A stretch of DNA of 64,000 nucleotides from Talinum fruticosum (GCA_021018815.1 JAITYX010000004.1:5769501-5833500); one strand, 5' to 3'; shown: positions 24,414 through 36,864, counted from the stretch's first letter. Made by a program: numbers and translations. The notes: generated by a model from the sequence alone, not told the origin.

Positions 24414-25589
24414 ATGGAGGGTGGCAACGGGATCAACTTTCCAAACATGGAGAAGCACAGCGAACTTGAATGGTTATTCTTTGAAGAACAATTACAGAGG
24501 TAATTAAGCTTTCATTACTCCTTAATCCACTACTGCAATTACAAGCTTCTCTCTCTTAATCTCTCTCTCTCTACAAATCAAAAGTTGCACCAGTTTTTTA
24601 AGAGCCATGCAAAATTATAATCTTAAAAATGATTTTTTAAAAATGTAATGTTTGAACAGATCATTGGAGGTTCCATTGTTGCCGAAAATCCCTCAAGAGG
24701 TTGATTTCATCAAGTGTGAAAATTTACAGACAAATTTGGTTGATCTCCAGCAAAACCCAGAAAACAATCCCTCCATTTTCTCCCCCAACCAAGCAAAAAT
24801 GAGTGGATTTTCCAGAGCTTAGACCAAAACCTAGAAGCTGATTTTCACTTATGGAGTGAATACCCTTCCCTTTGTGTGGAGGATCATCCATGGAAATTAC
24901 CCATCAATGATCCCCAAGTCATTTCAAACCCTAACTCTAATCCCCTCTTTGATGATGATGATGATCAGTTCTTAATTAACCACCGTAATCATAACAATAA
25001 TCTCAATGACTTGATTAATTTCAACGACCAAACCCTGGACGCGGTGGTTGAAGAAGGGCTGAAGAAGAGATCAAGTGAAGAAGGGAGTGTGATTAGTGAA
25101 AATGAAGGGGAGTTAATTAAGACTAATGACAGTCATAATAATAACCAAAAGGTGTCGAAAATGGAGATGTTGAAGTACGAGGAGATCAAGAAGTACTTCG
25201 AGATGCCGATATCGAAGGCGGCCAAGGAGCTGAAGGTGGGACTTACAGTGCTCAAGAAGAGGTGTAGGGAGCTGAACATCAAGAGGTGGCCTCATCGCAA
25301 GATCAAGAGCTTGAAAGCTCTCATTTCCAATGTCAAGGTAATTAATTTTTCACATTTTTAAAATTTTGGGTGTGAAAAATTTATTGTTTTGAGGTGAATG
25401 ACTGAATGTATTATGTATGTATAGGAGATGGGAATGGCGGAAGTGGCGGAGGCATTGGAGGAGCACCGGAAGAAGCTGCAGGTGGTGCCGGAGATGGAGT
25501 TATCGGAGGAGACAAAGAAGCTAAGACAAGCCTGTTTCAAGGCTAATTACAAGAAGAGGAGGGCTATGGCCTTGTTAACCCATTACTAG
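24414..25589 (+). CDS. RWP-RK domain transcription factor (RKD class)
   Basis: RKD proteins are small DNA-binding proteins of the RWP-RK family; characterised members control egg-cell and germline identity. Three exons fit: 24414-24499, 24660-25337 and 25435-25589, with an exon 3 length that requires its start at 25425 (after TATAG); total about 309 residues. The RWP-RK domain runs from [19 protein letters not shown] through [16 protein letters not shown] to [10 protein letters not shown], about residues 195-250, followed by a coiled segment in exon 3 rich in Glu and Lys ([13 protein letters not shown]). The N-terminal half is acidic and Asn-rich, without the long NLP N-terminal domain or a PB1 domain, which separates it from NIN-like proteins. 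The frame breaks before [13 protein letters not shown]; one base is missing in either the C run 24782-24786 or the A run 24795-24799. Confidence 0.88.
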
Positions 25590-25599
25590 GGTTAGATTA

Positions 25600-26380
25600 G
25601 ATCGATCATAATCATCTTCGCCATGTTAATTAATCATGTACTTAATATGGGTTTAGAGTAACGGTAGTTAGATTAGGGCAAGCTTTAGTCCCTCAGTTAA
25701 TGATCATATGTTAACAATGGGGATGCTTAATTAGATTTAGATTAGATGTTAATGGTAGATTAGATAGATAGGGGTAGCTAATTAGGTCAAGTTTTAGTCC
25801 CTCACTCTATGATTTATGTTCAAACCCACATCTTTTGTTTTTCTTTTTCTCCAATTTGGATCCTTGGAGGGTTCTTCTAGTTTAATCTCGAAGAAGGTTT
25901 TTGCTTAGTTTAAATTTCTTTTCTTTCTTCAATATATTTTTTCGAAAATATTTATTTCCTAGGAGTCGAAGATAACTATAAAGGGATCAATAAGAAAGCA
26001 CATATTCAGAGTCAATTACTCCTATTTTCATGTCGTTTTAAGGTTATGAAAGAATAGTAAGACAATAGAAAATTCATGACAAAAAGTTGTGTTAAAAGAT
26101 TAAGTTGCCCCTAAAATTTCATTTAAAAATGAAGAAAATTAATGAAAAAACAAAGAGAATAAAGCAATTAATAAGTTAAACTAAAATGTATTGTGAAAAG
26201 GAGGGAGTATAACTACAAATAAGTGATAATTCGATACTAATTTACATGTGCACGTAAGTTTAAAAAATCATACGTTAATTAAGAAAATCGACTATATATA
26301 TTAATCTGTATGCTAAACACGAGTTTAATCTATAGCAAAGCATATATACATATGCTAAATTGCTAATTAATTGTATGTTA
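25600..26380. other. Intergenic region between RKD and DUF688 genes
   Basis: The genes converge, so both 3'UTRs lie here. The first part contains a direct partial repeat of GGTTAGATTAG/TTAGTCCCTCA words (25590-25810). No gene is supported. Confidence 0.55.
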
Positions 26381-26384
26381 ATCA

Positions 26385-27320
26385 TCATGCTCGTGTATCT
26401 ACCTTGCGTTGTTTATGTTTTGGCACCACCATTCGCTTGAGGCTCTTATAAATGCTTTCCTACATACAAATCGCCAAAAAAAAAAACAGTTTTTAGATAA
26501 ATTTTCATATTAGTAATTAACATTTCACATCGAGAATAAAAGTTCTATCGATTCTCGAGTATTATTATTCTAACATAGAATAAAATTTTTGTTTCTCCAT
26601 CTCGTCCATTATTATATGGTGTACCATTCACTCTGTTTCTTTCCTCTCTATCCCGATTAAAGACAACGTAAGTAGAATAAGTAGGGATTGTAAACTTACA
26701 AGCAGACAATAACTTCTGGATGATAACCTATGGAAGCCTCCATTTGATCTCTTACAGCTTTTTATTTTCACTTTGATATTCATATCAGCAACTATTCCAT
26801 CACAATGTAAAAAGTCAAAATTACCCATGCTGCGCTCCCCACCCAACTTTGCAGGCCCATGATCACTGGACCACCGGCAAGACATGATGTGGGCTCTTAA
26901 GTCATTCTCGCTCTTCCCTTGGCCCAGCCCATCACCATCATCACTTGGACCAACTAAGCCCAACAATGTTTTTGGTCCTGGACCCTCAAACAAGAACCTG
27001 TCCGACGCAGACCGGCCCACTCGAGGCCCATCTAGGATATTATTTGAGGAGGAGGGGATTTTGGTCATTTTCAACAGTCTAGGAGGAAGCTCAAGTTCCC
27101 AGCTTCCTCCTCCACTATAGGGCCTAGATGGGCTTGTTTCATTACCGGGCCTGGGCCGTCCTGGCGCCTCCTCCCACTGGAATGGCACCGAGACAGTGGG
27201 CTGCAAGGGCGGCGTCACCATCCCTGGTGGCTCCGGTGGCGGCTTGTGGGTCGGAATCGAGGAGAGGGAGAGCTTGGGCGGCGTTGAGCTTAGTTCATCC
27301 CATAATGTGAAACCCATCAT
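26385..27320 (-). CDS. DUF688 family protein
   Basis: A plant-specific protein family of unknown function. Two exons fit: 27320-26700 and 26459-26385, about 231 residues. The signature VPFQWEEAPGRPRP lies near residue 50, followed by LELPPRLL, a Pro/Ser/Gly-rich middle with SASDRF and a Ser-rich C-terminal half. The single-exon reading would end in an unlikely hydrophobic tail. A perfect donor, GTAAGT after SYCLL, joins in phase to a downstream exon starting ESIYKSLKRMVVPK, which matches the usual C-terminus of this family, so I prefer the two-exon model. There are two adjacent ATG codons; either could start. No frame break is seen. Confidence 0.8.
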
Positions 27321-27325
27321 CAGAT

Positions 27326-27328
<3 letters not shown>

Positions 27329-27371
<43 letters not shown>
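27329..27371 (-). repeat. (GA)n microsatellite, CT on the DUF688 sense strand
   Basis: About 21 GA units lie immediately upstream of the DUF688 start, reading as CT in the mRNA leader. Confidence 0.95.
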
Positions 27372-27374
<3 letters not shown>

Positions 27375-27400
27375 GAAGGGTGGTTGGAAGGTTTTTGGGT

Positions 27401-27410
27401 CATATATAGG
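27401..27410 (-). promoter_or_regulatory. Candidate TATA box of the DUF688 gene
   Basis: On the minus strand this reads CCTATATATG, about 85 bases upstream of the start codon and just outside the CT tract. Confidence 0.45.
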
Positions 27411-27419
27411 GATTAGAGG

Positions 27420-29550
27420 AGGGAGATGAAGGATTTCAACAATGAGACGTTGAAATATAGGAGAGGAAGGATGAAGAAATTGTGGGTATTTGGAGGATCA
27501 CATTTTGTAGCAAAATAACTGAAGGTTCCATATGATATGGCATTAAATGTATGCCATAAGCATTGAAATTTGAAAGCAACGGTCACATTTTTCTTGCCCC
27601 TTGGTTGAAGTGTTCCCTTATTAGAGGCTACATGAATTGTGATATGTGAAAAGCTAAGGCTCATTTGTGTGACTTCTAACCCTTCTACCCTCCTCAAATT
27701 TCGTTTGAGAGAACTCTATATAACCCTTGGAGATTGAAAAAGTAAACCATTCACATTCTTTTCCATGTTCGTATAGAGGTTGGTAAATGATGTGATAGAA
27801 CATATTTTAGACAGTTATATGAATATATATCAATGGGGTCTTGGTTTAGTGGTCGAATTGAGGTACATTAAGTCTCCGATTCGATTCCTCCACCGTATAT
27901 TATATTGTAATGCCTTTTGTAACTCTTACGAGATAAAAAAATGAATGTTTAATATGGCTTGTCAAATATTATGATTGCTTAATTTAATGGTTAAAATTAT
28001 GACCATTAATATATTTAGATTTAAATTCGATTCTTCTCCAGACACTATAGTATACTTAAATTTTAGCCAAAAAGAATGTAAAAAAAAAAAGGAAGATACC
28101 CCACGTTTGAATCCAAAACAAAATACTTCTCTTACGAGAGAAAAACTCTGCTGGGCAAGCTTAACCAAATTATAATAATTATATTATTATTATTTTTAAA
28201 TTTTTAAATGTCATTTCTTATACTAAAATACATCACCGACTTTGCTTAATTGTAGGGACTTCCCAGCACATTATTCCCAAAACCCCCTCAAACACTCGGT
28301 GGCCTTTAAAAATAGAATTTCTCTAACAAGCAGTAACAAACTGCCTCTAACTGCACTTGTCTAGGTAATATGTCACTGTCAATGACTGGCAAGTAAAAGC
28401 ACGGTCTTGTTTCACATAGAATGTGAAATATCAACAAGCTAAGGCAAGCATGTGGGAGAGAGTGATTCATGCCGTGCCTCCTTCTAACTTGATGTTGCTG
28501 TCAAATCTCCATCTCATATTACCGAGTCATGCAATAATCTCGTGTGACATTTGATATTGACCTTTTGCCGATAGAAAAGAGATTGTTTACATTTGAATCT
28601 CTCCAAACTTTACTACGCATACTAGGCAGCGTTGATGTTATACAAACATTTATTCCATGGATATAAGTTTATAGATTGAACCACATGGCATCGTAGGGGA
28701 GGGGGTGAGGAGCAACTTTTTCGATAGAAACCGGGTAGAAATGGCGCCGTTTTAGGGGTTTTAGATGTTCTAAGAGTGTGACTATTATTCATTGTGATTC
28801 CATTTTTAATTTTAGTTGCAAAAAGCTTATCAATTTGATTAGAAAGTACCTCCATTGAACACTAGGATTATTAGTAATAATCCATGGTTCCCAAATGGGA
28901 TAGTTTCCACTTGTGCAAATGCGAGCTTCTGTTGCCAGATGACCATTGCAAACTACTCTGTATAGCTGATCAAACTGGCTTACAAAGAGGGATATGTATG
29001 GCATCATTTACAGGCCATTGATATAGCTTTTTGCTCGTTTTTCTTTTTATTTAAAAGATATTGTAATGCTCCGATGGCTAGACAGTCGACTGGCCCAACA
29101 ACCCAGCCCCTAGATCGTGAAAAGATTGTATGTCTGACAAGGACATTAGCAAAACACTAATCCTCAGCTTAATTGCCAGATCCCACAAGATACATAATTG
29201 TCCATTTTCCCTAAGTATGTATAGGCTGACCAGAAATTCTCATCAAACAAATAGAAACAGGAGTACAGAAAAGCATATTGAGCCCATTTAGAAAACAAGG
29301 ATAACAATCACTTTTGATGGCTGTCCATTTACAAAGGATGTATCACCTACTTTCTCTTGGCATTAATTCACCAAAAGACAGAAGTATACATGAAAATGCA
29401 ATTATTTTTCTATAAAGTTTAACGAATAAGACATCATTAACTATTAAAACCAAATTTTCAGAATCTGAACCCAATTTCCAGAGTCTGAAAAATATGACCA
29501 TTTGAAATCACGTTGTCTCATAATCCTAGCCCTGAAATTTACACTCTGAG
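27420..29550. other. Intergenic region with SINE-like sequence
   Basis: No gene is supported. Minus-strand frames at 28622-28855 and 28789-29007 are unrecognised and share no splice logic. A tRNA-derived SINE candidate is listed separately. Confidence 0.5.
27836..27950 (+). mobile_element. Putative tRNA-derived SINE
   Basis: TGGTTTAGTGG at 27842-27852 matches the Pol III box A consensus TRGYNNANNGG. GATTCGATTCC at 27878-27888 matches box B GGTTCGANNCC with one mismatch. The 25-base gap between boxes is close to tRNA-like spacing. The downstream AT-rich tail is short. A second, weaker box-B-like word (AATTCGATTCTT) occurs near 28026. Borders are approximate. Confidence 0.5.
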
Positions 29551-29567
29551 CTTAATGAATGAAGCTA

Positions 29568-32324
29568 CTAGTTTCGAGAATGGATACCATCACAAGCCAG
29601 GGTTCCTTCAAGGTCTCCTATGATTCGTGCAATCCGGACCTCAAGTCCCCTTTGAACATCCTTAAATAGAGTTCGAATAGTATCAGCAAACCGCTTCATG
29701 TCAAAGGTAGCAGAAATCTCAAGCTCTTTGGAGATCCCCAGAAACCCAGGAGCAATTTTGGGCTGTATTTCCATCAGTTTCTGCCCTGTTGCAACTATAA
29801 ACCTCTGCAGTTGAAATGTCTCCTCAAGAAAATGTTCAAGTGCTTTTGTATCCTCCTTTGTTCTCATGGAGCTTGACACACCTTGTGTTACATATGAGTC
29901 CTTCCTACCCTGCAGACGACATTAACAGTGTAGTTTAGCAAAAGGGCTCCTCTCTTTTTCCCTAATTAAAAAATTTTCAGGCAAGGAGCTATAAAGGTAA
30001 ATGAAGATTTGTTTTGAGCCCAATCCCTACCTAATATGACCCCTGAGGGGTTTACCAGTTAAACTAGCCAAATTCATAGCAATAACAACTTCCAATATGG
30101 GTCCCGATTTCATAGGGTCTAGAGAGATTTAGAGGTAGGCATTCTTGCCTCTCCAAGCATCCCTGCTAACAGAGCGACTGATTCCATTTTTGAGAAAACA
30201 GTAAATTGCAGAAATCTAAAAGCCACAGCTATTAGAGGAAGAAACATTGGAGCTTACCATCCGCTGGTTAAGGTCATCCGTCTTCTCTTGAAGGGATTGA
30301 TACCTGCTGACTTGCTTACTAAGCAATGACAGCAAGAGAAGAAAAGCCTTCATCCTTGTCTGCCCATGTTCATCTTTTCCCTTAACTTCTAGACTTTCTT
30401 GCTTCCCAGTTAATCTCTCAAGCATAAGAAGCTGTTGATTTAACCGCTTGATCTTGTAAGAAACTCCCAATGCGTGAAGATCCATTTTCCCCGTAGGCTT
30501 ATCCCTCTTGTTCAAACACAGGTTAGTTAAAGCTACTTCTCCGGTTGTTTCAAAACCTTCAGGGGATGAAACTTTTATACGATCATCAGTTGGACTATCT
30601 TGCACTAAAACCTCTTTTTCTTCGATTGCTTCAGTGGAGGGTGGTGCAGCAGAAGAAGTATCTTTAGCTACAGATTCAACTTCTTCTTCTTCTTTTTCTT
30701 TTTACCAGACGGTTTTTTGTGCCTAGATGAATGTATCATAGTCTTTTGAGCATTGAAATTATTCAACTTGAGTGCAACCTGATCTTTGAAGGTTTTCAAT
30801 TCTTCTTCTCGGTCTAGCAATAATGCTTCCAGTTTTAAGTTATCATGCCGGAGTTGGGACATGTCCTTGTTAAGGCCTTCAATCTGGACCTTGAACCTCT
30901 TTGAATCTAGTTCTGTACTCAGTAACTGCAAACGGTAGGCTTCTAATTTATCATCCTTTAGCCTCATTTGCCGTGCAAAAGTATCTAACTCTCGTTGATG
31001 CTGTTCCTCAACCGCAATCTGGTACTTTTCTGCCTCCAAGTGAACCCACTCATTTAATGGGGTAGCTTCACCTGATGGATCAAAACAACAAGACAACATG
31101 ATTTTACACCATTAGAGCTATTTCTAGATGCCAAATGCTTTGTCAATGAGAATAGAAATGAATCGCATGAGAAGATGTAGAGAAAAACTAACCAAATTCA
31201 GTGTTTTCTTGGGGCAAAGTTTGCTCCAGATGTAGAGAACAATCTTCATGTTCAATTCGAACTTCAGCATCCACATCAACATGGACCTTATCATTATGCT
31301 TTGACTGCTCTTCATCAACTTCTAACCGTGAACTAACTTGTCTGGAGAGCAAATGTCTCAACGTGCACCTTCCATTTCTTGACCCTGAAATTGTCCACCA
31401 CTTTTCAGCATCTATTTCAGATTTTTTCCTTTTGGGTTTGCTTAACCAAACCAAGTCCAACTTTGATTTCCTCACAATTGCTGACAATATATTATCCTTT
31501 TGCTCTGAATCTTTACGCATTTTCCCAATCTCCATATACAGTTCCCTTACCATCGATACAGCCTCCTCCTTTTCCTCAAAGACAAAGTCGAGTTGTTGCT
31601 TTGTGGCTTCAATTTGCCTAAGTGCCCGACCCAACTCAGCTTCAAGCTGTCTTTGGTTAGAAACGAGCTCAATGAAAGCAGTCTTGTGCTTCAACAGCTC
31701 AGATGAATGATCTTGAGCTTCCCTCTTAATTGCATCTCTTAACTCCTCCAAAGTAGCTTCCACAGATTTCAATTTGTCTTCCAACTCCTTCCTCTTCTTG
31801 TCTTCTTCCTGCAACATCTTATCCTTAAATTCCACTAAAAGCTCCATCTCCCGAAGTTTTCCATTCAAGTCAGCAATTGTTTCATTCTTTCGCTTATCAA
31901 GAATCCTCAAGTCATTCAAAAGGGCTCCGATTTGCCGTTCAAGCTTCCTCCTTTCAGTGAACCAGCTCTGCTTTTGGACTGCATAGATGCTCACAACTTT
32001 CTCATTGGCTTTAGCATCTTCACTTCTTCTTCTCTTTAACTCATCAATTTCCCTCTCTGCAGCTTGGAGCTTATGATAGTCAAATTTCTTGAGGTGCTTC
32101 ACTTCTTCCTTATGCATTCTCCACCCTAAAAGTCCCAGGAGGTGGGCACTCCCTAGGAGCATTTTATTTCTTGTCTCTAAACATTTCTGGCTACCAGATT
32201 CTTGCTCTGACACGAACTTGAAGGCAAAGAAAGCACAGGAGATGCCAAAGTACATTGCACATAAGCTATCATTTTTCTCCTCACACACAGCAAGATCCAA
32301 GTTTCGGGCACCTTTCTCTTCCAT
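29568..32324 (-). CDS. Long coiled-coil protein with hydrophobic N-terminus
   Basis: Three exons fit: 32324-31193, 31071-30258 and 29909-29568, about 762 residues. The start MEEKGARNLDLAVCEEKN precedes two hydrophobic segments, LCAMYFGISCAFFAFKFVS (about residues 22-40) and MLLGSAHLLGLLGW (about 54-67), which could anchor the N-terminus in a membrane. A nearly continuous charged coiled coil follows (about residues 80-300 and 390-510), then a Lys/Glu-rich linker and the C-terminal block ALEHFLEETFQLQRFIVATG. I recall similar C-termini in uncharacterised plant proteins annotated as CAP-Gly domain linker-like, but this is weak recall. The frame breaks in the Lys-rich linker: one T (plus strand) is missing from run 30693-30697 or 30699-30703. 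With it, exon 2 ends in phase 0 and joins exon 3 correctly. Confidence 0.82.
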
Positions 32325-32399
32325 CACACAAGATTTTCTTCCTCACTGTTGGCGATATGAAAGCAACACAGAATTTTCTTAAAAGACTATGAACAATTC

Positions 32400-32680
32400 A
32401 ACTGAGTACAAACTCATTGAATGAAACATATCAGCTGGAAATAAATCACTATTCAGATTAATACATTGAAAAGATGATGAAGTTTACAATAGTGAGTGAA
32501 GGGGTAATGGCAATTCAACTGAACCAATCAACACAGGTTGAGCCTTGAAGGAATGAATTGCCAAAAGAGTGGCAATGTATGTGGGAGAAAGAAGAGCCAA
32601 ATCACACCTGGGAGTTACCTACATAGGGTGTGTGTGGTAGATGTATGCAAGCTTACATCTGAATTGCAGAGAAGTTGTTC

Positions 32681-32721
<41 letters not shown>

Positions 32722-34560
32722 GGGGCAAAGCACTGGTTTCATGAGGATGGCAAGGATCATATGACAATAAAACACCAATTGAAAGGCAAGAACATGAGCT
32801 TTTGATGTGTAAGTCTGCAAAATCAGTTACTAAATCAGCAATGTAACAGAAATAAATGAGTAGAAAAGGACATGCAAGTTTCCCTAGAATTTCACTGAAT
32901 GAATGGGACTTAATGCCCACAACTTGATCTGCTTTTCACCATACCTTTTCCCACTTTGTTTATTCTTCACCAGCTCTAACCCTGGTTATTAAGAACCAAA
33001 AAGCACTAGATTCCTGGGTATCTGTCAGCATTATTAACAGGGGGGTTCAATTAAAGGGGCAAAAGGAGAAGAAAAAGGAAAAGGGGACACATCTCTATCA
33101 AGCACTTGCAAGCAAATTGTGTATTTCCAGAGTGGCTTACCTAATAATAAGATAATAAAAGCCCATAAAATCAAAGGGACTTTTCAGTTGCTTAATATCT
33201 CCTCTTTTACCAGCTTGTTATCAAGGTAAAAGCAACAAACATTGGTTTGATTCATGACACGAATAAGGGCACATGAATTCTCCAGTGTCGAAAAATGGCT
33301 CAGACTGTCTTTTATACGAACCATGAGCTATGTAAGACTAGCAAGTTGAGGCATAAACAATTGAATAACAACATTCAATATGGATCCTTTTGTCAAGAGT
33401 TTGGGGAGCTGAAGATCAAATATATGCGGGCAACAAAGAGAATTGCAGAGCGAAGGAAAAAAAAACAGACCACAAAGCATAGAATATTGCAGCTTTAATT
33501 ACGGGGGAAATTTGGGATACACAAGGACTTGTATTTCTCAGCATTTGGGAACAAGCCATGTGAGAAGACTTCATTTTTTCTATCTATTTTCTAGATAAAA
33601 GAGGATTATTACACTTACCCAATTCCTCTAAACACCAAACATCCTAATCAATTGTGATTTCTAAGATCCAATTGAAGCCACATATGCTTAAAACTAGTCA
33701 AAAACATGGACCACTTAAGGTGGGGTGCAATTTCACTAAAATCCATACAAACACATAATTGCTTTCATAAGCAGTTGGCAACCTATAAGACTTCATGAAT
33801 GACACCCTAACTACATAAATTTCCCAAATATTGCAGTGTAACATCTCAGTTGCATCAAAGAAGGAAGATTGATCAACAATTAAAGTTAATTACATCAAGA
33901 AATAGGAAATGGGTACTGCTCAAAATTGATCGGTAAATACCTGTAAATTGTCCAAGAAAGTCACAACAGTGGATGATTTGCATATTATGAGTGAAATGAG
34001 AGAGATTAATGAAACCCATAACTTTCATCTTACAATTATCACCACCATCATGAATCCACCTAAGAAACCAAGGCTCCATGGTCCCACAGAAGGAGAAAGA
34101 GAAAGGAAAGATGGGTTAGAGTATTTAGAGAGAGAAATGGTGGGCAAAGGCTTCAACTTGGGGCTGAGACCTGTAAAGTAGGAAATTGTTGGGCAAAAGC
34201 AATACAAACCCTAATCATTGAATCAGTAATTTTATGCAAATAGAATGCCAAAACAAACGCCCTGAAACCAAAAACTTGAGTTTCTAATCCAAGATCTCCC
34301 CTAGGGACTGTGGAAATTCTTTCCTCTCTCTCTCCCTCACTCTTTCTCTCTCTCTCTCCTCTGTTTTGGGGCGCAAAATTCTCAGCAAGTTCGCAGCTTT
34401 CAGCTTTGTTGAGCGATAAAATCGCCCATCAAATGTTTGTGAATCGAGTTGAATTGATTGGCGGGCGTACATTGTAGAAACCGCATTCTGTATCTATCTA
34501 GTACTAGATTTACCCTCAAAAAGGAGGCAAAAAAAAGGAAATGTTTATAGGTTTTTACAA
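32400..34560. other. Upstream region of the coiled-coil gene
   Basis: Probably promoter plus spliced 5' leader. A (GA)n microsatellite lies at 32683-32717 (CT on the gene's sense strand) and a CT-rich tract at about 34317-34360 (GA on that strand). Frames of 60-100 codons in these tracts are made of the repeats themselves (LSLSLS, ERERER). No other gene is supported. Confidence 0.45.
32683..32717 (-). repeat. (GA)n microsatellite upstream of coiled-coil gene
   Basis: About 17 GA units on the plus strand, CT on the sense strand of the coiled-coil gene, 360 bases before its start codon. Confidence 0.95.
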
Positions 34561-34580
34561 ATTGAAATTTGGAAACATCC

Positions 34581-34614
<34 letters not shown>

Positions 34615-35520
34615 TGATCAAGCTATAAATTTGTTTTTAGGTTGCAGCAATTCAGATAAAAGTATTTTCATTAAATATGTCTTTGGGGATTTGAATGTTT
34701 ATTTTCCTCTTCACCTTAAATTTAATGTTTAATTCTAGTCAATAGATGATTCAAAAAAATCTAATCAACAGAAGGATTTTCATTAAAATACAATTCAATT
34801 AAATAATTACGGTACGATAAAATATTTAAAGATCATTTAAAAGGGTCCCTTAAGCAAACCTTCATATCTTTTAGAAAATGATTTATGGATGGCTTGTTAG
34901 GACTTAAGAGTAGGAGACGACAATTACTTGAATATCCATCGATCATATGGGTTAGCTTGTTCAAAATAGACTCGGTAATGAATCGGGGTCGATAATTGGA
35001 CGGGTCAATAGTACAGGACGATCCGTTTAGGTATATTAATAAAATGGGTTAGGCTAATCCATTAACTACTCATTTAAAGACCTAATAGCCTTGTCAACTT
35101 ACTTATCACGCCAATTTATATAATATACTTTATTAATTTTATAAATAATTATTGGTACGCTCCAATTATTATTAAATTGATATATTTTAAGCACATTTAC
35201 TTTGTTTTTAAAAAAAAACGAAAAGCGACCTTTCCGTCTATAATTTACCCCATTTATTTGTATATAATCTCTTTTACTAAATTTGTATATTACCGAAAGA
35301 TTATTATGGCATCATAAATGATTTGGCTTCTGTTTCAATGAATCATGATTTACGTGAGATTTTATTGAACGGTGGATATTGGAAAATATATTATACATGG
35401 TTGTGATTAAATACCTAAAATACAACCCAATATCATAAAAGTATAACTTGGAAATTCATGTATATGATTATCCTCCAAAATTTGTACCAATCATTGTTCA
35501 CAATTTCCAAATAGATTCAC
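34560..35520. other. AT-rich intergenic region
   Basis: No gene is supported. It holds a (TA)n run at 34584-34611. The last ~180 bases match the upstream region of the second lectin gene (compare 35400-35540 with 46320-46465), so the lectin promoter was copied with the gene. Confidence 0.55.
34584..34611. repeat. (TA)n microsatellite
   Basis: Fourteen TA units. Confidence 0.95.
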
Positions 35521-35528
35521 GACGAGAT

Positions 35529-35536
35529 CTATAAAT
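35529..35536 (+). promoter_or_regulatory. TATA box of SUEL lectin copy 1
   Basis: CTATAAAT lies 90 bases upstream of the start codon. The same word in the same context (ACGACGAGRTCTATAAATT) precedes copy 2, so it has been kept since duplication. Confidence 0.6.
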
Positions 35537-35621
35537 TTAAGAGACATCACTAGCTATGAGTATACGACTAGGGTTAGGGTTTGTTTTTTGTGATTAAGTG
35601 AAGCTTAACTAGAGTGCATCC

Positions 35622-36455
35622 ATGGCCTTCTACAAGCTCTACCTTGTATTTTTGGTCTCTTTTCTTGTTCATCTTTCCTCCTCAACTATTGCCGCAAGGC
35701 AACCATCCTACGAGTATGGTATAACCAAGGTAAGTTTTCACAATAAAAGACATTTTCATACAAAGAACGCAGATCCAACACCATTGTAACCTTTTGACAA
35801 CGTTTGTACAACCGTTGTCATAGATGAGGAATGTGATAATCATATTTCTTATAATAACCGTTATTAAGTTAGTGAATGTCCTCAATTTTTCAATGCAGAA
35901 AGAAGGTGAAACGAATTTTACTCCAAGTGCGATTCGGAGATCAACTTGTGAAAGTGCTTCGGAAGGAGGAATAGTACATTTATCATGTCCTGGGGCCAAA
36001 ATATCTCGTATTATATTTGCTAGCTTTGGTAATCCTCGAGGTTTTTGTGGTGGCTCTTTATCCAAGGCCAATTGCGATGCCCCCAACACCGTATCTGTTG
36101 TTCAAAAGGTAATTTTACTTTTTTATATCATTTGAATCTAACTACCTTTGATCTATAAAGAGTAGAGCTCTTCCATTACATATTTTATATGTTCACACGA
36201 TTCAAAAGTCAAAACTCGAATCTTACCCAAAGAGTGAGAGCTGGACGAATTTACGATCACTTTTTATCGGTACAAAAGCATATAAGTTTGCGTTGCATTG
36301 TTGGTTACACACTGTATTTTATTGATGGGTAATTTTTTGGAAAATGGCAGGAATGTGTAGGCAAGGAAAGCTGTGAAATTAGCGCTACAAGAGCTCAATT
36401 TGGACCAAACTCTTGCACCGGAACTCTAGAACTTGTTGTTGAGGCTGCTTGTTAA
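35622..36455 (+). CDS. Stand-alone secreted SUEL-type lectin, copy 1
   Basis: A small secreted protein made of a signal peptide and one SUEL (D-galactose/L-rhamnose-binding lectin) domain. Three phase-0 exons fit: 35622-35729, 35899-36108 and 36351-36455, about 140 residues. Exon 1 encodes a signal peptide (MAFYKLYLVFLVSFLVHLSS, likely cleaved near IAA|RQ). The domain starts near residue 50 and shows STCESASEGG, LSCPGAKISRIIFASFGNP, GFCGG, ANCDAPNTVS, ECVGKESCEI, FGPNSC and the end VVEAAC, with eight cysteines as in the family. In plants this domain is normally found at the C-terminus of beta-galactosidases; here no glycosidase domain is present and the gene has its own signal peptide and promoter. 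Sugar binding is inferred from the fold only. A paralogue lies 11 kb downstream. Confidence 0.88.
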
Positions 36456-36864
36456 GAAATTAAAGTTGCCACAAGTTCATTTTTTCACACATTAATGGCT
36501 CTGAAAAAATAAATATTGGAGCTTTTTTTATTGTATTTCAGCATTAACTTTGAAATTTGGACAACAAATTTTTAATATATACTATTATTCATTCATATAT
36601 ATGATGTAGGGTCGTCTAATAATACGTGTCAATTTTCAAACCTTACAATTTAAAACTCGAAAGTTAATTCTATTCCAATTATAGTACAAATGTATAATAA
36701 AAGGAGCGTCTAACTATTTCATGAAAGATGATTATATATATGATAACACATTGATAGGCCATCACAAGTCACAAGCCTAGCCCATCTAAAATTCAAAGGG
36801 TGTGGCCTACGTGGATTTGAGGAAATAATCATGTTTTATTGTTTATGCGGAAACCACAATTAAA

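Noticed and set aside
26628..26700. Single-exon DUF688 protein with hydrophobic C-terminus
   Set aside because: A perfect GTAAGT donor and a downstream exon with the usual SIYKSLK ending give a better family match.
28622..29007. Minus-strand frames of 77 and 72 codons as a split small gene
   Set aside because: They overlap in different frames and no homopolymer or splice fix gives a recognisable protein.
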